In this document: positions 24,901 to 39,000 of the stretch, piece by piece
How the letters are laid out: every line of letters begins with the position of its first letter
How positions within the stretch are numbered: the first letter of the stretch is position 1
Assembly (NCBI RefSeq): GCF_005239225.2
Contig: NC_133287.1
Span: 10,769,493-10,833,492 of the forward strand
DNA: 64,000 nucleotides
Direction of reading: 5' to 3'
Source: Populus alba
Taxonomy: Eukaryota > Streptophyta > Magnoliopsida > Malpighiales > Salicaceae
The notes under the pieces: generated by a model
Told to the model about the DNA's origin: nothing
What the model saw: only the letters and a program-made list of their open reading frames with translations
Database searches by the model: none
Position numbers and translations under genes: made by a program

Positions 24901-25690
24901 GTTGCATCTTTTCATGCTTTATATTTAATGAAATCTGGTTTATTATTTCATCCACGTTTCTAGTTGTTTCAAATGAAATTTCTTATTTGATCTTTGTTTT
25001 TAAGTGTCTTTGATTAGACCCTGTTCAATGACCTTGTTTTTTTCACCCATACCCGAGGATCCCGATCTGAGTGGATGATCGCTGCAGCACCGCACACATG
25101 TGATAGAATAGAAACTCCACTAGGGACTTTCCTATGGACTATGCTTTGTTATTTGTCTGTTTATTATGTTTGAATTATTTGGTATATGTATTTATTTTTT
25201 AACATTCATTTTCTTTAAATTTTTCTTATATACTTAAATTTTTGCACTTTTTTCTCATGCATTTTTATTTTGGATATGGATTAATATTTCCATGCATCAC
25301 TTGCTTTAATTTTTTGGAGGACATATAAACTTTTAGGTCAGGTGAGGGATTAACAGTTTGCTCTATGACTATCAATCAAAATGCAAGACTCGTGAAATAC
25401 CCAACTCAGATTTTAATGCTTGATTGGCAATGATGGGTATATGTGCCTTAACCATACTATTATTATGAGGGTCATCATTGGACATATTTGAGATCCTTTT
25501 AAGATTAGATATAAAACTTACCCATGTTCACTTAACGAATAAAACCTATCCTTAGATTATATATACCATCTATTAATTTTGCAGTCAAGATCCCTATATT
25601 TCCTTAGAATTGAAGCAGTCAATGCCATTGAAAAGGAAAAAGAAGTGAAATAGTCTTAAAAGCGACCATAGAGAATCTATATGGAATGTT
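20741..25690. other. Long AT-rich intergenic stretch, no gene supported
   Basis: Apart from the 21,617-21,652 hairpin, a TG microsatellite near 21,890 and several poly(T) tracts, I see no coding pattern. The part from about 24,500 to 25,100 has phrases such as GGGTTTTCTTGGATTTTC that resemble LTR U3/R-type sequence, but I could not find a matching partner. Confidence 0.4.
21617..21652. other. Perfect 15-bp inverted repeat (hairpin)
   Basis: Arms ATTCTCAGAGGTTGC and GCAACCTCTGAGAAT are exact reverse complements separated by TGTCAT. It lies in otherwise unstructured AT-rich DNA. The complementarity does not continue outward, so it is too short for a miRNA precursor. Confidence 0.75.
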
Positions 25691-25697
25691 GATGTAA

Positions 25698-25920
25698 GCA
25701 GGATACCTCAAAGCACCATCCAAGACATAAATAGTGAGGGATCTTGGCAAGTTTTGTAAATATCATTGCTAACATAGTCATGACATTAACTTTTGAAATG
25801 AATTCCATCATGAGGTTCAGAAGATGATGACTATTGGAAAATTAAGAGTTGAAGATATCAATATTTATTCTGAAATTGGAATGATAGTATCCCAATAGTT
25901 GAAGAATAGGGATGTTGATC
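25698..25920 (+). pseudogene. Probable Ty3/gypsy gag zinc-knuckle remnant
   Basis: One frame reads GKFCKYHC, stop, HSHDIN and then NEFHHEVQKMMTIGKLRVED. This fits the plant gypsy gag pattern C-x2-H-x-x-GH-x3-C followed by an F--EV--M---G-L motif just upstream of the protease. Two stops interrupt the knuckle and the last Cys is lost. No pol is seen downstream, so this is a deletion remnant. The assignment is by motif shape only. Confidence 0.45.
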
Positions 25921-26107
25921 ACTTGGGGAAGGAGCTTTTTTTTAAGGATCAGTTTATATTTAAGCATAATCCACTGCTCACACAGACACAATTCAAGACT
26001 TATGCTCAGATATCATTTGTTAGATCTTAACATGGTCATCAATGGAAACTATAGGGAGATATAAACTTCATTCCAAAAAGAGCAATAAACTCACATATAA
26101 ACCCATA

Positions 26108-28960
26108 TGTCATACCCCAATTTTGGGTTTCCTTAAAATTATCTTTTTCCTTTTATAACAAAAAGTAAAGAAAAAAGGTTAAAAAAAAAAAAACATGAAG
26201 ACAAGCTATTTGGTTAGAAAAAACAAGCTGAAGAAGGATCTACATGCATAAATGAGAGATAGAGGGACCAAACTGAATCTTAACATTTTTAAATGTGAAA
26301 GGCAATTGCACCCTTGAATGACCTAAATGTGAAAGACAATGCAAATTTAAGGTTAACTTAAATGAATATTGAATGAATTTGCATAAAAATTAAGTATGCA
26401 AATTCAATTGCACCCTTGAAGGACTTAATTAGATTTTATTAGGCTAATTTGATTTAATCATGGGCCTAATTAAAGGTTTAATTAAGTTTATCAAGAAATT
26501 TAGACCAAAATTAAAAGAATTAATTAAGTGTAGGACTTAATTAGACTTTTAATGGGTTAAATTAATTTTATTAAGGACTTAATTGGTGAGGAATTAAGTT
26601 TGGAAGCTTAATTTGGGATTAATTGAGAAGATTGGAATTTTGAAGGACAAGATTTAATTTTTACAAGCTTAATTGGATGAAATCAAGGATGAAATTGCAA
26701 AAAAAATCAAGGTTTAGAAATCAATTAAGGGCCAAATTGAAGAATTTTCAAACCAAGAACCAAAGTACGAAAGGCGTGTAAGTTTAGGGATTGAAATCAA
26801 TCAAAATCAAGAGTTAATTTGAAACAAATTGAAAGTTTAATAGTTGATAGTAATTAAATTGAACAAATTAAAACCAAGGACCAATTTTTAAAAAGTGCTC
26901 AAATCATAGAAGTTAAATCAAAGTTTCCAGGATTTCAATTGCAAAGATTAAGTTTCAAGGTTAATTGCGGGTGCGCATGACAAAATTGAAATTTATAGAA
27001 TCCTAAATTAGAAAACCCTAATTTTTAGGGTTTACGTATATGTCATGTCACTTGTTTTTAATGAAGAAACAAAGTGACACGTTGTCTGTCTATGTTTTAT
27101 TATCTTCTTCAACCGAGAAGGTTGATCGAGTTACCACCTTTAAGCAAATTAACATGGCTCCAAGCACCATCATTCGACAGAAGAGATCCCTCTCTATAAG
27201 TCTATGTCACCCTTTTCAATGTTTGTGCCCACCTGTCACAAGAAAGCCCTCAAAGTTTTGTCTCATGACAGTCTTGTCTGGTTCAATAAAATTTAACAGT
27301 GTTACACTCAATATTGGATTATTTGTGGGAATGCTATAGGCCACCAAATCAAGTATGGTTTAATCCTAGTTGAAGAATAACACCCCCCCTCTACAGGATA
27401 TATATGGTTGGTTTCAATGATCTCCTATTTTCCACGATTAATTCATGAAAAGTGCACCCTCATTCAACATTTTCATCCAAGTTTAAGTTATGAAGTTCCT
27501 AACTTTTTCTAGAAGTTCCAAAAGTTTGTTAGACATCCAGGGAAAAGGAAAACAGAAGAAGAAGAAGAAGAAAGAAGAAGAATGGTGTTTTAATTGATCA
27601 GAGGTAAGAATAAGAAAGAATACCCTATGATCTAGTTTTGAAAAAATCACCTTCGACACCATAAATGGTTTCATAACCACCTGCCCTTTCAAGGCTAGAA
27701 AAGGAGGATCTAAGAGAGAAAAGAAAACGAGGAAAAAGGAAAACCTAGAGAAGAGAAAACTGTTAAAGTCTCTTGGTAGAAAGCTTGTGAAATATTGATA
27801 TGAAGTAGAAAGAAAGAGGTAGAACAATAAGCTCTTGAGTCCAAAATAGAAAACAAAAATACCTAAAGATCTGAAGCTTAAAGAAGGAGCAAGAAATTCT
27901 AAGTAAAGGAGACAACATTATTAGTCAAAGTATTCCTCAAACTTTGATGACGGGGTGGAGCTTAATGAGCACACCCCATCTCCTTTTATTTTTCCTTTTA
28001 AATTGTTACTCATAATGTTTATTATGCATCCTTTTAAGTCATTTGTTAGCTTTAAAGCCATGATTTTTGTTTTGAAATGTTTAAACATTCTTTGAAAATA
28101 GTTTGTATATGCTCAAGTTTGTTTCATTATCTTGATTTGATTTGTTAGAATGTGATATTGGAATGATAAATGATAGCATAATGTTGTTTTTCATGTGTGA
28201 ATGTTTAGTTAATTATTTTTTAAACCATGACAAGATGTGTTAAGTATAGATATAGTTGTGGTTTAATATGTTTTAGGTTAGTTTGTTGGTTTCTTGAAGT
28301 TGTAAACATGATGTTTGAGCTTAAAAACATTGAAATTAACAAATGGAACAATGTTTTTGTATAAGAAAATGTTATTTTTGCTTGTTATCATTATGGACTT
28401 TGCTTGTTGTTTTGCTCTTGATATTTTGTTTCTTATTGTTCTAATAGTTCAAACAAGTTGTGTTGAGGCTGTTTAAGTTTTAGTTGCTAGGTTTAAATTA
28501 TTTTCTAGGCTTTTTATGCCTTTTTTCTGGGTTTAGGCTAACTATTGGGTTTCTAGTTTTTCATGCCTTTTGGGTTTAGTGTTCATATGTTGAAGATTGC
28601 ATTAGGTCCTTGATTTACATGTCTTTTTATATCATTTCTTAGTTCTTACATATACGTGCATGCTTGTTGATCATTAATCTAGGGTCTTAATATCTTAAAA
28701 ACACTAAGATCATAGCAATTAATATTCAATTCTTTCATTTTATATTTTTCATAAAATCAATTAATCGTGATGATTGGGTGTTCGTTATGATGATCCAGCC
28801 TCAGATTCTTGTTTGAATAATATTTTTACATGTCTTTGTGCCTTTAATTTAACATAATATGGTCTAAATTAAAATCCATGTTTTTGGGTTCGTTGTGTTG
28901 TTCTTCACTACTTTTGATGAGATTCAAGCAAAAAACCTTGTTTGATTTTCAATGTTTTAT
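26108..28960 (+). repeat. Possible LTR of a gypsy-type retrotransposon
   Basis: Starts TGTCATACCCCAATTTTGGG, a typical plant gypsy LTR start, immediately after the gag-like remnant. It continues with long stretches built of TTAATT, GGACTTAATT and GGCCTAATT words (26,400-26,950) that I associate with large gypsy LTRs. TTGGCGACTCC, often found near the end of such LTRs, occurs near 29,905. The right boundary is uncertain and no second LTR was found. Confidence 0.35.
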
Positions 28961-31900
28961 ATCTATTTCTAAACTGTGTTTTTGAGCTTAGGCTATAGGC
29001 CAAGAAGCCAAGCCCACTTGGTTGGGCTAAGTCCATTAGCTTAAGGCCGAGTTTGGTGTGTTTAATTTTTATCAAAGGAAAAAACAAAATATTTTATCTT
29101 TAAGTCGTGTTTTTCAAACATTACTTTAAGGTATTTTTTAAGCGTTTGATTTTAGTTAAGGGTGTGTTTGAGATGTGTTTAGCAAACACGCTTTACTTAT
29201 TTTCCAGCAATGTTTATTTTCTTATTTTTTTTATGTTTTATCCAAACAAACCTTAAATGATTTCAAAATTTTTTGAAAAAGTTCAAAGACCGTTTGAAAT
29301 TTATTTGTGATCCCTTCCATGTTTTCCAACAATTTTATTTAATATTTGGGTTATAAACTTATACTGTAAGATACTGACTAGATATTAAATGTACCTGTTT
29401 TTTCTTCAAAATACAAAAAACAATTCCTTATTAAAAAAACAATACAAAAAATATGTTTTTATTTGTGTACATATAGCCAAATTCTAAAAATTTCATGTAT
29501 ATTTTATTATAAAAAAATGCATGTGATCATACTTTGAAAAAAAAAAAAAAAAAACAACTAATAGGTGTTACAACAAGATTATAATTATCTATTAGAATTT
29601 GGCCAAAATCTCAAAAATACCATAAAAATTATTTTGATTAAATTTGGGATATGTATTTTAAATAATTTTAGGGTTTTAAAATGGTTATGTTTTAACCTGA
29701 TAAGATAGAGACTTTTTTTATTAAAGATGATTTTTTTGAAACCTTAGACAAACTAACAAATAGAAACATGACTTGAAAAAAAAAAACAATCAATCAATAA
29801 TGGTAAGGTGTATTGGGGATGATGTGTCTTCATCATGCATAACTAGTTCCCCTACCCAAATTCTCTTAGACCATTATATTTTTTAGTGATCATAATACTA
29901 GTTGGCGACTCCTAAACCATTAAAATTATATTTTTCTTATTTATCTCAATACATCCAAAACCCTATTAATTTAGGAGCTATATCTATCATCCGATGTTAT
30001 GCACGCCATGACACCATATTTGCCAACTTACATACCCAAAGAAAAAAATATCATCTTTGGTTCTTCATATAAAGCATACTTAGAGGTGAATATTATGCCA
30101 CATTTGTGCCAAACCATAGATCATGCTTTAATTGTTTATCTACTTGTGTAAAGATTGTAGCATTAACATACCAAGGTATTTTACTTTATCAGGTTTATAA
30201 TAAACATCGATAATATATGTACAAGCCCACTACTAAGTGATGACATAAAATTCAAAACCCTAAAATATGGTGACATGCTCTAAGAGTTGGCATGATAATG
30301 GTGAGGTCAGATCCTTTGCATTACAAAATCATATAGTTCTCAAAGCCTGAGTTTTGCTCTTACAAGGGATTCTATCTATATAATTAGATTTGATGTAAAT
30401 TGTTTGATTCAAAAGCTTGTCCGTAGAGGCAGCTAAACAAAACCAAGTGAACATAAGATAAATCACTTAATCGCATGAACCCAGTGTTTATGAATGGTTT
30501 ACTTCACTCGCTAACTTGGAAAAGAGACATTCATATTTGATAGGAACACGAAAAGTTACGAGTTTTGTCTAATTTCCCCATTAGTCTATAGATGTGATAA
30601 ATATACATAGATCATGATTGTCAAGTATGAAGATAAACTACATAAATGAGAAACACAACTTCATAGAATTATAGGTCATGGAAAATTATAATAAAAAAGA
30701 AGGGCACACGATAAACATAAGTGCAACAATAGGGAGGGGACCTTGTATTAGCCCTCTTGCATTTTATGATACCAACACTATAGTAATGAGGGGATAAATT
30801 TCTAATATAATTCTTTTCAACTTCAAAACCGAAAGAATTACCATTGAGCACCTATGGAATGGACTATTTCATTGATGTTTCCTGTTCCGGATCATTCCTA
30901 GCATAGTAAACGAATGGAAAAAATATTAGTGAATGCTAAGAAGACATTGGTGTTGCTAAGAAATCTAATTTAAGAAGGGGTGTTGCATTGTCAATCTTTT
31001 TGCTATAGAACTTTGCTACTCTTGTTTTGTTGTTAGTATGTTTTCCATGTGTATTGGGATCTGATTACACCTTTTAATAAAATATGAATTTTCTTTATCT
31101 ATTTGTTATTTTAAAATCAAGATATTTCTTAGCATTTTATTGTCATCCATGATTAAATAAATATAACAGTAAAAATAATTGAACCCTATTGTATGCCATA
31201 CAAAATGTTAAGAGACAATCTGACCCATTTTAAAACCTTTTAACCCTTATAATTGATTCAATGGATTTATTCAAAATATTGTGACCGATTCAGTTTTGTA
31301 AATTTGAAAAACCCTTTTTCCAAAATATTTTTGAAAAATTGAATCTACTTTTTATTTCAAAAATAATTCAATGTTTGCTTAAAACAACGTTTAGACACCT
31401 TTTTGTAAGGTAGCAAACAAATCATTTAAACAATTTCTATTTTAAGTTAACCAAAAACTTTTGAACCAGGACATGAAAAAAAAAAACTCACATCCCATGT
31501 CTCTTATGTCATATTTTAACTATATGTATTTGCATGTAGTTCAATTTGCTAGCTATTGATTCATAAAAATATAGTCCCGAACCATTGCACAGGATGAAGA
31601 CAAAACTTATTGTTCTCGACCACTTATATTTGAAATGATGAAATGCCATCTTCAGTATCCCTTCATATTCTAATAGTATACCCCTTGTGGTTTCTATTTG
31701 AGTATGAATAAGTTTTTCTTTCATAAAACGCTAACTAGGATCACACTCAACACTAGGAGGCAAACAAAACTTTAAAGATTAAAACCGAAGAGAGGTTATG
31801 AAAAGCTAAAGAGCCCGAGAAATCTAAATCCAAATGCTAGGAGGCATGCTCAAATGAAAAATAAAAATGACTAAGTCAAGATTAAAAAAAAAAACCCCAC

Positions 31901-32760
31901 CAAAGCAAACAAAAAGGGGTAAATTAAAAAAAAAAAAAAAACCAATTGAAAGACACAATGATAGTGATTCTTTCATAGTCAAAAGTCATAGCCTATATTA
32001 TGTGCCTTTAAAATGTTTTTTTTTTAATTGTGCAAGCAAGTAACATAGACCAATAAATGTTGTTCTCAAAATGTGAAAGAACTTTTTTCACAAGAATCAT
32101 GGCATTTGGAATAAAGCTACTCGTTATTAATAATGCTGATAAAACAAGTGCGATAAATAAGACATTTTTTTCTCAACAAAACCTCGAGTTTTACTCAAGC
32201 CTCTTGCTTCTTTATTTATTTTTTTAAAAAAAAAGATCATCTCATAATGTATCCTCATTAATTTTAATATTGCCCAAATAAAATATAAAATTATCATTTT
32301 TCTAAAGATTAAACCTCCTAGAAATTGTAAGAAATTCAAAACAAAATTATTTTAAGCTCACATTAGATAAATTTTTGCTTTCAAAATATAAGAGTCAAAA
32401 TTTTAAGATATTTATTCAAGTTATGGATAGCCTAACTTTAAGCTAACACTTTTTTTTTTAACCTTTACCCTTTCAACCATCAATCAACAACTAAAAACGC
32501 ACGAAAGCTATATCTTTGTGTTGAATGACAACTCTTAAATTTTTGATTAAATAAATACTTTTAAAATTACATCTCAATAATTTCTTTGCAACAATAAGAT
32601 TATAATGCATACAATCTTTGAGATTTGTAATTTGATTCCAACACAAGAAATATGTTTTCAAAAAAAAAAATACATCTATTTTCTTATTTAAAATGATTTT
32701 AAATTTTTAAATTACAATTTCATCCTTGTGTTTTTTTTCCTTTAAAATAAAATATATATA
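28961..32760. other. AT-rich decayed intergenic DNA
   Basis: No coding pattern. A possible small MITE at 29,040-29,256 has TAAGG...GTTTGG at the left and CCAAACAAACCTTA at the right, but the termini are offset by one base, so it is only a suggestion. The remainder is likely retrotransposon debris. Confidence 0.4.
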
Positions 32761-32779
32761 TTTTTATTGTTGCTATTTT

Positions 32780-33620
32780 TTTACCTTGCAAGATTTTTTT
32801 AGATTGATTTCTTTTATTGTTTCATCTTACAACATTTAATTAGTCAGGTGTTTATCTTTTTAGTTGAATTTGAGTCTAAAATTTTATGGCTTGCGAATTT
32901 AAGAGATTAGACTAGGTTTATGAAGTTTACCTAGGCTTCCTTTTTTTTATCTTTTTTTTTTGCTTCATCCTACAACATTTTATTGTTTTTAAATTCATTT
33001 TCTTTGGGATATTTTAATTATTTTAAAAATAATACAGGTTACCTCAATTTGTTTTTCTTTGTTAGATTTAGCTTTTTAAAGGGATTTTGTCTTTAAATTA
33101 ATTGATTTCATCATTTAATATTTAAATCTTTAGTGTTGAGCTTCTAAGTTGAGCCCGTGTCAAGAAGTTAACTCGTGCTTGTTTTTTTTTCTTTTGTTTT
33201 AGTTTATTTTTTTATTTCATTCTCTAGTACTCTTTTTATTCATTTTCTATGTGCATGTTTATGTCTTTTTAAAATATCAAGGGTTGTCTTGAGTTTTTCT
33301 TCCTATCTTTGTTATATTTATCTTTCTTAAAATGAATTTTTTTTATTTTATCCTCAAACATTTAATTGGGCGGGTGTAGAGTTTCTTAGTTGAGTCCAAG
33401 TCTGCAATTTAATAAGTTACAGATTTGAAAGATTAACCTAATTTTATAAGGTTCAATCGATCTTGCTTGGTTTTTTTTTCTCATTTCTTATGCCTTCTTT
33501 TTTTAATTAGTTTCATCCACTAACATTTTGTTATTCTTCTTTTTCTTTTTATGGGATTTTTTTTATTGTTTTGAAATTAACAAGGGTTAACCTAGATTTT
33601 TTTTGGCCTTTCATGAAGCT
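32780..33620 (+). repeat. T-rich composite tandem repeat, about three copies
   Basis: Two half-units alternate. Type a (TTCATC-TACAACATTTAATT with a GAGTC-AAATTT tail) occurs near 32,820, 33,107 and 33,346. Type b (TTCATC-ACTAACATTTT, then TTTTCTTTGGGAT and a GGTTACCTC-like end) occurs near 32,965, 33,215 and 33,510. The composite period is about 240-295 bp. A single a-b pair of the same family lies near 55,208-55,470. Confidence 0.6.
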
Positions 33621-33639
33621 AGCTATTTTGAAATGAATT

Positions 33640-36026
33640 TTATTTTTTAATTTAGTTAAATTAAATTAATTACACAAGTGTACACATGGGATACTCACTT
33701 CTTGATGTTTTGTTTTGTTTACTTTTCGAGTCACTGTTTTTACAACACGTACGACCTCTTCTATCACCAATTTCTTAATATTTTTACTCTTTTTAAACCA
33801 TTACTATCGCATAATTATCCCTTTTTATATTGAAAAAAAATTAACATAACCCATGTTATAGCACTCGCCATCTATCTTAGTTGGTCCTAAATGTTATCTT
33901 AGGTGTCAATGTACATACCATGACTTAACAAACATTACAATTTGACTAATATACATTCACTTAGACACTGTATTATACAAAATAAATAGATCAGACACCT
34001 ATATATATAAAGTTCAAACACTGAACTATGAAAATTATATAAGTTCAAGCACTTTAACTTATGACAAAATTAAAGATAAAAAACACTTCATAATAATAAT
34101 AATAATAATAATAATCACAAAAATCAAAATTAATATCTTAAGTTGTATTTGGTATGAATTTTATAAATTCATTTCAATTGTTTCTTACTTAGAAAATTAG
34201 GTCAAAATATTGATTTAGTCAAAGTTGAAACTTTTAAATTTTGATTTACGCATTCTTACCCATAATACAATTCTTAAAATTAAAACATTGCTTTAATTTA
34301 TTTTTACCAATTATATTTTTTATTTAAATTTATTTAAACTCATTTTTTCCATAAATTATTTATAATAAACAACTTTTGGGTTATGATTTAAAATAAAAGT
34401 CTTATTTCAGAATCATGTCAAATAAAATCTTTTTCCTTTGCATGTAAACAACTTCTAAAGAATTTTTCTTTTGAGCTTGTCTGGGATGGCTCTTTTAAAT
34501 GATAACTTTTGGTTTGGAGTTATAATTCAAAATTAAGTTGTTTTTTACTTGTGATAAAATAATTTTTAAGTTAGGAATATGTTTAATAAAAAAATATAAA
34601 ACAAATTTTTAGAAAAAGAAATATAGTATAAGTCGTGATAAAAGTTAAATTTTCCAACCTTCTATTTACAAGTCCTGTAAATATCTTAAAACAATTCAAC
34701 CAATCAAGGTCTTAAATTTCGAAGGCCTGTTTCCTCTCTCTTCTGCTGACAAGCATTGTCTATATGGATTTCAATGGAGGCCCAATAGGATCAAAGACCT
34801 TTAGCCCCCTAGAGCTTGGTGGGCCCGTTTCCCACTCTTCAATATGTAGATTTTTTTTGCATTGGTCCAATTGTTCACAGCTATTCTTGAAATTGAAATT
34901 GAAACGATTTTATTTGTTTCTTTATTTACTCTTTAGCAAAAGAGTAGAGATTTTGATTATCTTTTTTTTTTCCCGATAAATAACAATCATAGACTTATAG
35001 TATGATTAGAACTAATTCTCTATTATAGGTTTCAATTAATAAATAAAATAATTTCACATGATTAAAAAAAATCTATCACTGAATTTAATTTATTTTATTT
35101 TCTATATTACACTTATCACTATTAAGGCAGGTGCAAGAAATCTGCAGGTGATTTGCAGCAGCAACTAAGCATAAAATCATGCCTTATAAATTGATGCAAA
35201 TATACTCTGTCCTCAAATAACTTTGATAGCTGTAATATCTCCTTAGGTGAATCTGTAAAGTTAGTATAAAATAACATGCTAAGCATTAATAAAATCATGT
35301 TGAAAATTACATCGTGAGCTTCTAAATAATATCTCTCTTCTATAATCACCTTATCTTATTTCAATTCTTCTCAACTACCATCACCATAAATAACTTAAGA
35401 ATTCATCTTATTTTCTCAATACTACATAAGCTACAAAATTGAGAATAAACAATATGATTTACAATTGGGATTAGAAGAGTGTTTCAGTGATGTTGTACTC
35501 TTGATTATAAAGAAAATAGTGAAAAAAGAAAAGAAAAAAGAGATCCAAAATTAGTTTAAACATTAATTTAGCTAGGCCGAGGATATGGATATATAATCCA
35601 TAAAGATTTTCTTGGCTATGAAATATAAAGGTGATTTTTCTGATACATTATAACTAGGATGGTTTTTATGAACCCAAAGCTGCCCTATAAGGGTCTCTCG
35701 TCAAGAAAAAAGATGTTAAAATGGCAACAATCTTGCTATCTTAAGCTGGCTTTAAACACTGTCTATTCTCGCAGGGAGAGCAGCTCATTGTTCGAAAAGA
35801 AGCTAAGAATCATAGAGAAACAAATTAAGTCTTCCAAAGTTCTTGCAATAATTATGAACTTCTTACATGCCTCTTGTCCCTGGCTAAAGTTCTGAAATGC
35901 AGTCACATAAAGTTTTCATGTCCAAATGAAAGTACACATGCTCTTGAAATCATTTACACATTACCAACAACAAGAGAGAGAGTTACATAGTAGGTGTTCC
36001 TTTATGAGCAATGAAGAGCAGAAAAC
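33640..36026. other. 3' flank of the SEP-like gene
   Basis: Immediately downstream (minus sense) of the SEP stop codon at 36,027. The first few hundred bases should hold the 3' UTR. No AATAAA was found on the minus strand before about 35,400; a CATAAA near 35,665 is the best weak candidate. An ATT microsatellite lies at about 34,092-34,115. No other gene is supported. Confidence 0.4.
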
Positions 36027-39000
36027 TCAAAGCATCCATCCTGGAATGAACCCATGGACTTGCTGGGTGGCATGTGTTGTGCAAGACATCTGGTCTGAAC
36101 CAACAGGGTTGTAGCTGTTTTCACCATATGAACAAACAGAAAGAGGATTAGGATATATATATAGCTGATAAATTGACGAATCAATATTATGGACACTGGC
36201 TTAGCCTTGAATACTTGATTTCAGTACAGATTAGATAATGAACGAATGACAAAGTAATTGAGAGATCTTGAGAAGTTGAATGTTTACCCTATTTGCAAAG
36301 TGGGATTGCATTCCAAAGCCTGGAATAGCCCCTGAGACTGAGCGTGCTGGTGGCCGTAGGACATATTTTGCTGATCATCACCTTCCCATGATGGTCGGAG
36401 GCTATTTCTTGCACTGATTTCATCCAGCTGCCAAACATTAGAAACATGAAAACAGAAGGCAAATCATATTAGCTACCTAACATGAGTATTTCAGCATATT
36501 AGTATGTCTAGAAAGAGCTCATATAGAATGTCATGTTCTGAAGAATTGAATTGTTGCTAAATTTGACAATTGGAGTGTGCTAGCCAGAATTTTAGTACAT
36601 AAAAAAAAACTGAAAGTGAGGAGAATGAGACCAAAGCATAACAGGAAACTCCTGATTCCAGTATAAGCAAAGTATTAAGACAGTATTAAGTGTACTAAAC
36701 ATGGTTTTTTTCTTTACACTTTTAGATTGTAGAAGGAAATACCGGTAGCTATTGGAAGCTTTCATGGCTAGCTGAACTTTGCTATCCATTAATCATCGGA
36801 AAAAGTGTGGAGTTTGGTTTTAGAGATCACTGTATATGGATTCTTAAGGGGAAATGAAAGATTAAATATCCCGATCAGCATGAAAGATGCAAGGCCTTTA
36901 AACCATGTTGACGAATAACTTCTGACAATCTTGCAGAAAACAAATTTCTATAAACCTGGAGCTAAAAAGTGCCAACCAGCAAGTCTAGCCTCTCATAAAG
37001 TATGAAATCAATTTGGATATAGCAAGTTAACACATTACCTTCATTGTCAAACCTCTGTTAGCTTCTAGCAACAGATGTTCCTGTACTCAAAAGACTTATC
37101 AGTTAGCATTCGAAGCAACATAAAGTGAGTTACTCTAATTATACCACCACTTTATGTACCTTATTTTGAAGATCAGCAAGTTGGTCGAGCATATACTGGG
37201 TCTGCAAAGTGGCATGGAATAATAATATTATCAAACACAATGTAGAAGAACTTGTATTTCTTATCAGCAAAAATCAATAGAAGCATGATATACAAAGCAC
37301 ATGCTTTCTCAAGAGATAAGAACAGCAGGTTCTTAACCTATGCAAGCCAAGCCAAGCCAAGAAACAATCTCATAGTTTAACTAACATATACTACAGTAAA
37401 ATTGCTTGATACAAAATTACCAGCATGTATGCTGATAACAGGTGGAGATCAGGGCAGCAATGGCATAATTAATCAAGGTAACGTTGATCTTTCCTAACAA
37501 AGATGGGACCATTAAATACACTATACTACTAGAACAGGCTGCACAAACAAATGGTTGAAAGAAAGACATCCATCTGCACCTATCTTTAAGGCCATAAAGG
37601 AAACCCATGAAATGAAAGGAGAGAATTAAATAGGGAAAGAAAGCTATTAGTCAGCAATAACTGCATAAAAGGAAATCTTAATACAAGCATTAATTGTTAG
37701 CTAGAACACCTTTTAGCCCAATCTTCCAAGTAATCTTGTCTTGTTTTCTGGTTCATGTAACTTTAACATCATAGAAGATTAATGCAAGAAATTGACACAG
37801 AAAATCATTTGGATTGTGAAATGCTAGCATGTGAAGTTCGTTGTTCCCTTGACGCTAAAAAGAAACAAGTAACGCTAAAAATTAAATTACCTTAGTTGAC
37901 CGAACTTGGTTCAATGACGACTCTAACTGACGCTCGAGCTGCTCAAGGTCTTTGGTATTCAGAGGTCCGAGGTCCTCTCCAAGAAGGTTCCTGCAGAATT
38001 TATCAACGATAGGAACTGCTTAAATTTGATAACATGGCAGCATCCACTAAAATGTTTACGGTAAGGAAAGAAACTTCAGCTTGAATCACAACATCTTCAT
38101 GTCATGGTGGAACTAAATATCTTGAAAGTAAAATTTGCTAAATAGAACGATCCAGGATGCTTGCTATTGTGGTTACCTCTGAGTTCGTTGTAGGGCCTCA
38201 AATCTTGCTTTCACTTTCAAGTACTCCCTGTAGCTGTTCTGCTAACATACACCCGAATCAGTTGAAAATACAAACCAAGAAATATAACTCAAGTTATTCT
38301 AATGCAATAGATGATCAGAACATGACAGGTTGATGGCTGGCTTGGTTAGAAAACCATAGCACGCATGAAGTCAGCTTATAATAAAGGCAAAGTGAACTCT
38401 TAACCTTAATTCATCTTCGTTTCCTTATGTACTTAACCTATTCCTATATTGTGCGACTCAACTTGATCTATTTCCTCAACTATCATCAATTATTGAGGAC
38501 TAATAGATAATTGATAAATTAGAGTACTAATATCATGATTGCTTGTACTAATATGCGATTTGGCAAAGCCTTGAAAAAACTGAAGCAACAGACAGCCATT
38601 TTCTTTGGCTTGCTTCCCCAATACAACAATACAAATAAATCTTGCGAGTGGCTCGCGCATTTGTTTTTGCGTAAAAGTTATATGCTAAAGCTTTATCATC
38701 CAAACACCATTTTAGTTACTGATATTCCCACTGTCAATAATTTGAGGAAATACTTCCCGTATGTCATAAAATTTGCATAGATGGGTATTTATAGCTAAGA
38801 AATTATCTGTAACTTTTATGTCACCATACGTTCAAAGTAGTCAAAGAGCGTAACTATAAATAAAACCTGTACGTCATTTGTTATTAAAATGTTTCAACAG
38901 ATCATATGTTATAACAAATTTTGTTATATTATGAGAAAAGGATAATGAATACTCAAATGTACTGTATCTAAAAATAGTATTGCCTGTAGTCATCTACATT

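Noticed and set aside
27040..27339. 99-codon plus-strand frame
   Set aside because: Lies inside the LTR-like stretch and shows no recognisable motif; composition fits chance.
29040..29256. Small MITE with TAAGG...TTTGG termini
   Set aside because: Termini are offset by a base and decay quickly; not enough to claim an element.
35122..35349. 75-codon minus-strand frame downstream of the SEP gene
   Set aside because: It looks superficially protein-like, but there is no recognisable domain, splice context or start context. It is most likely chance in 3' flanking DNA.
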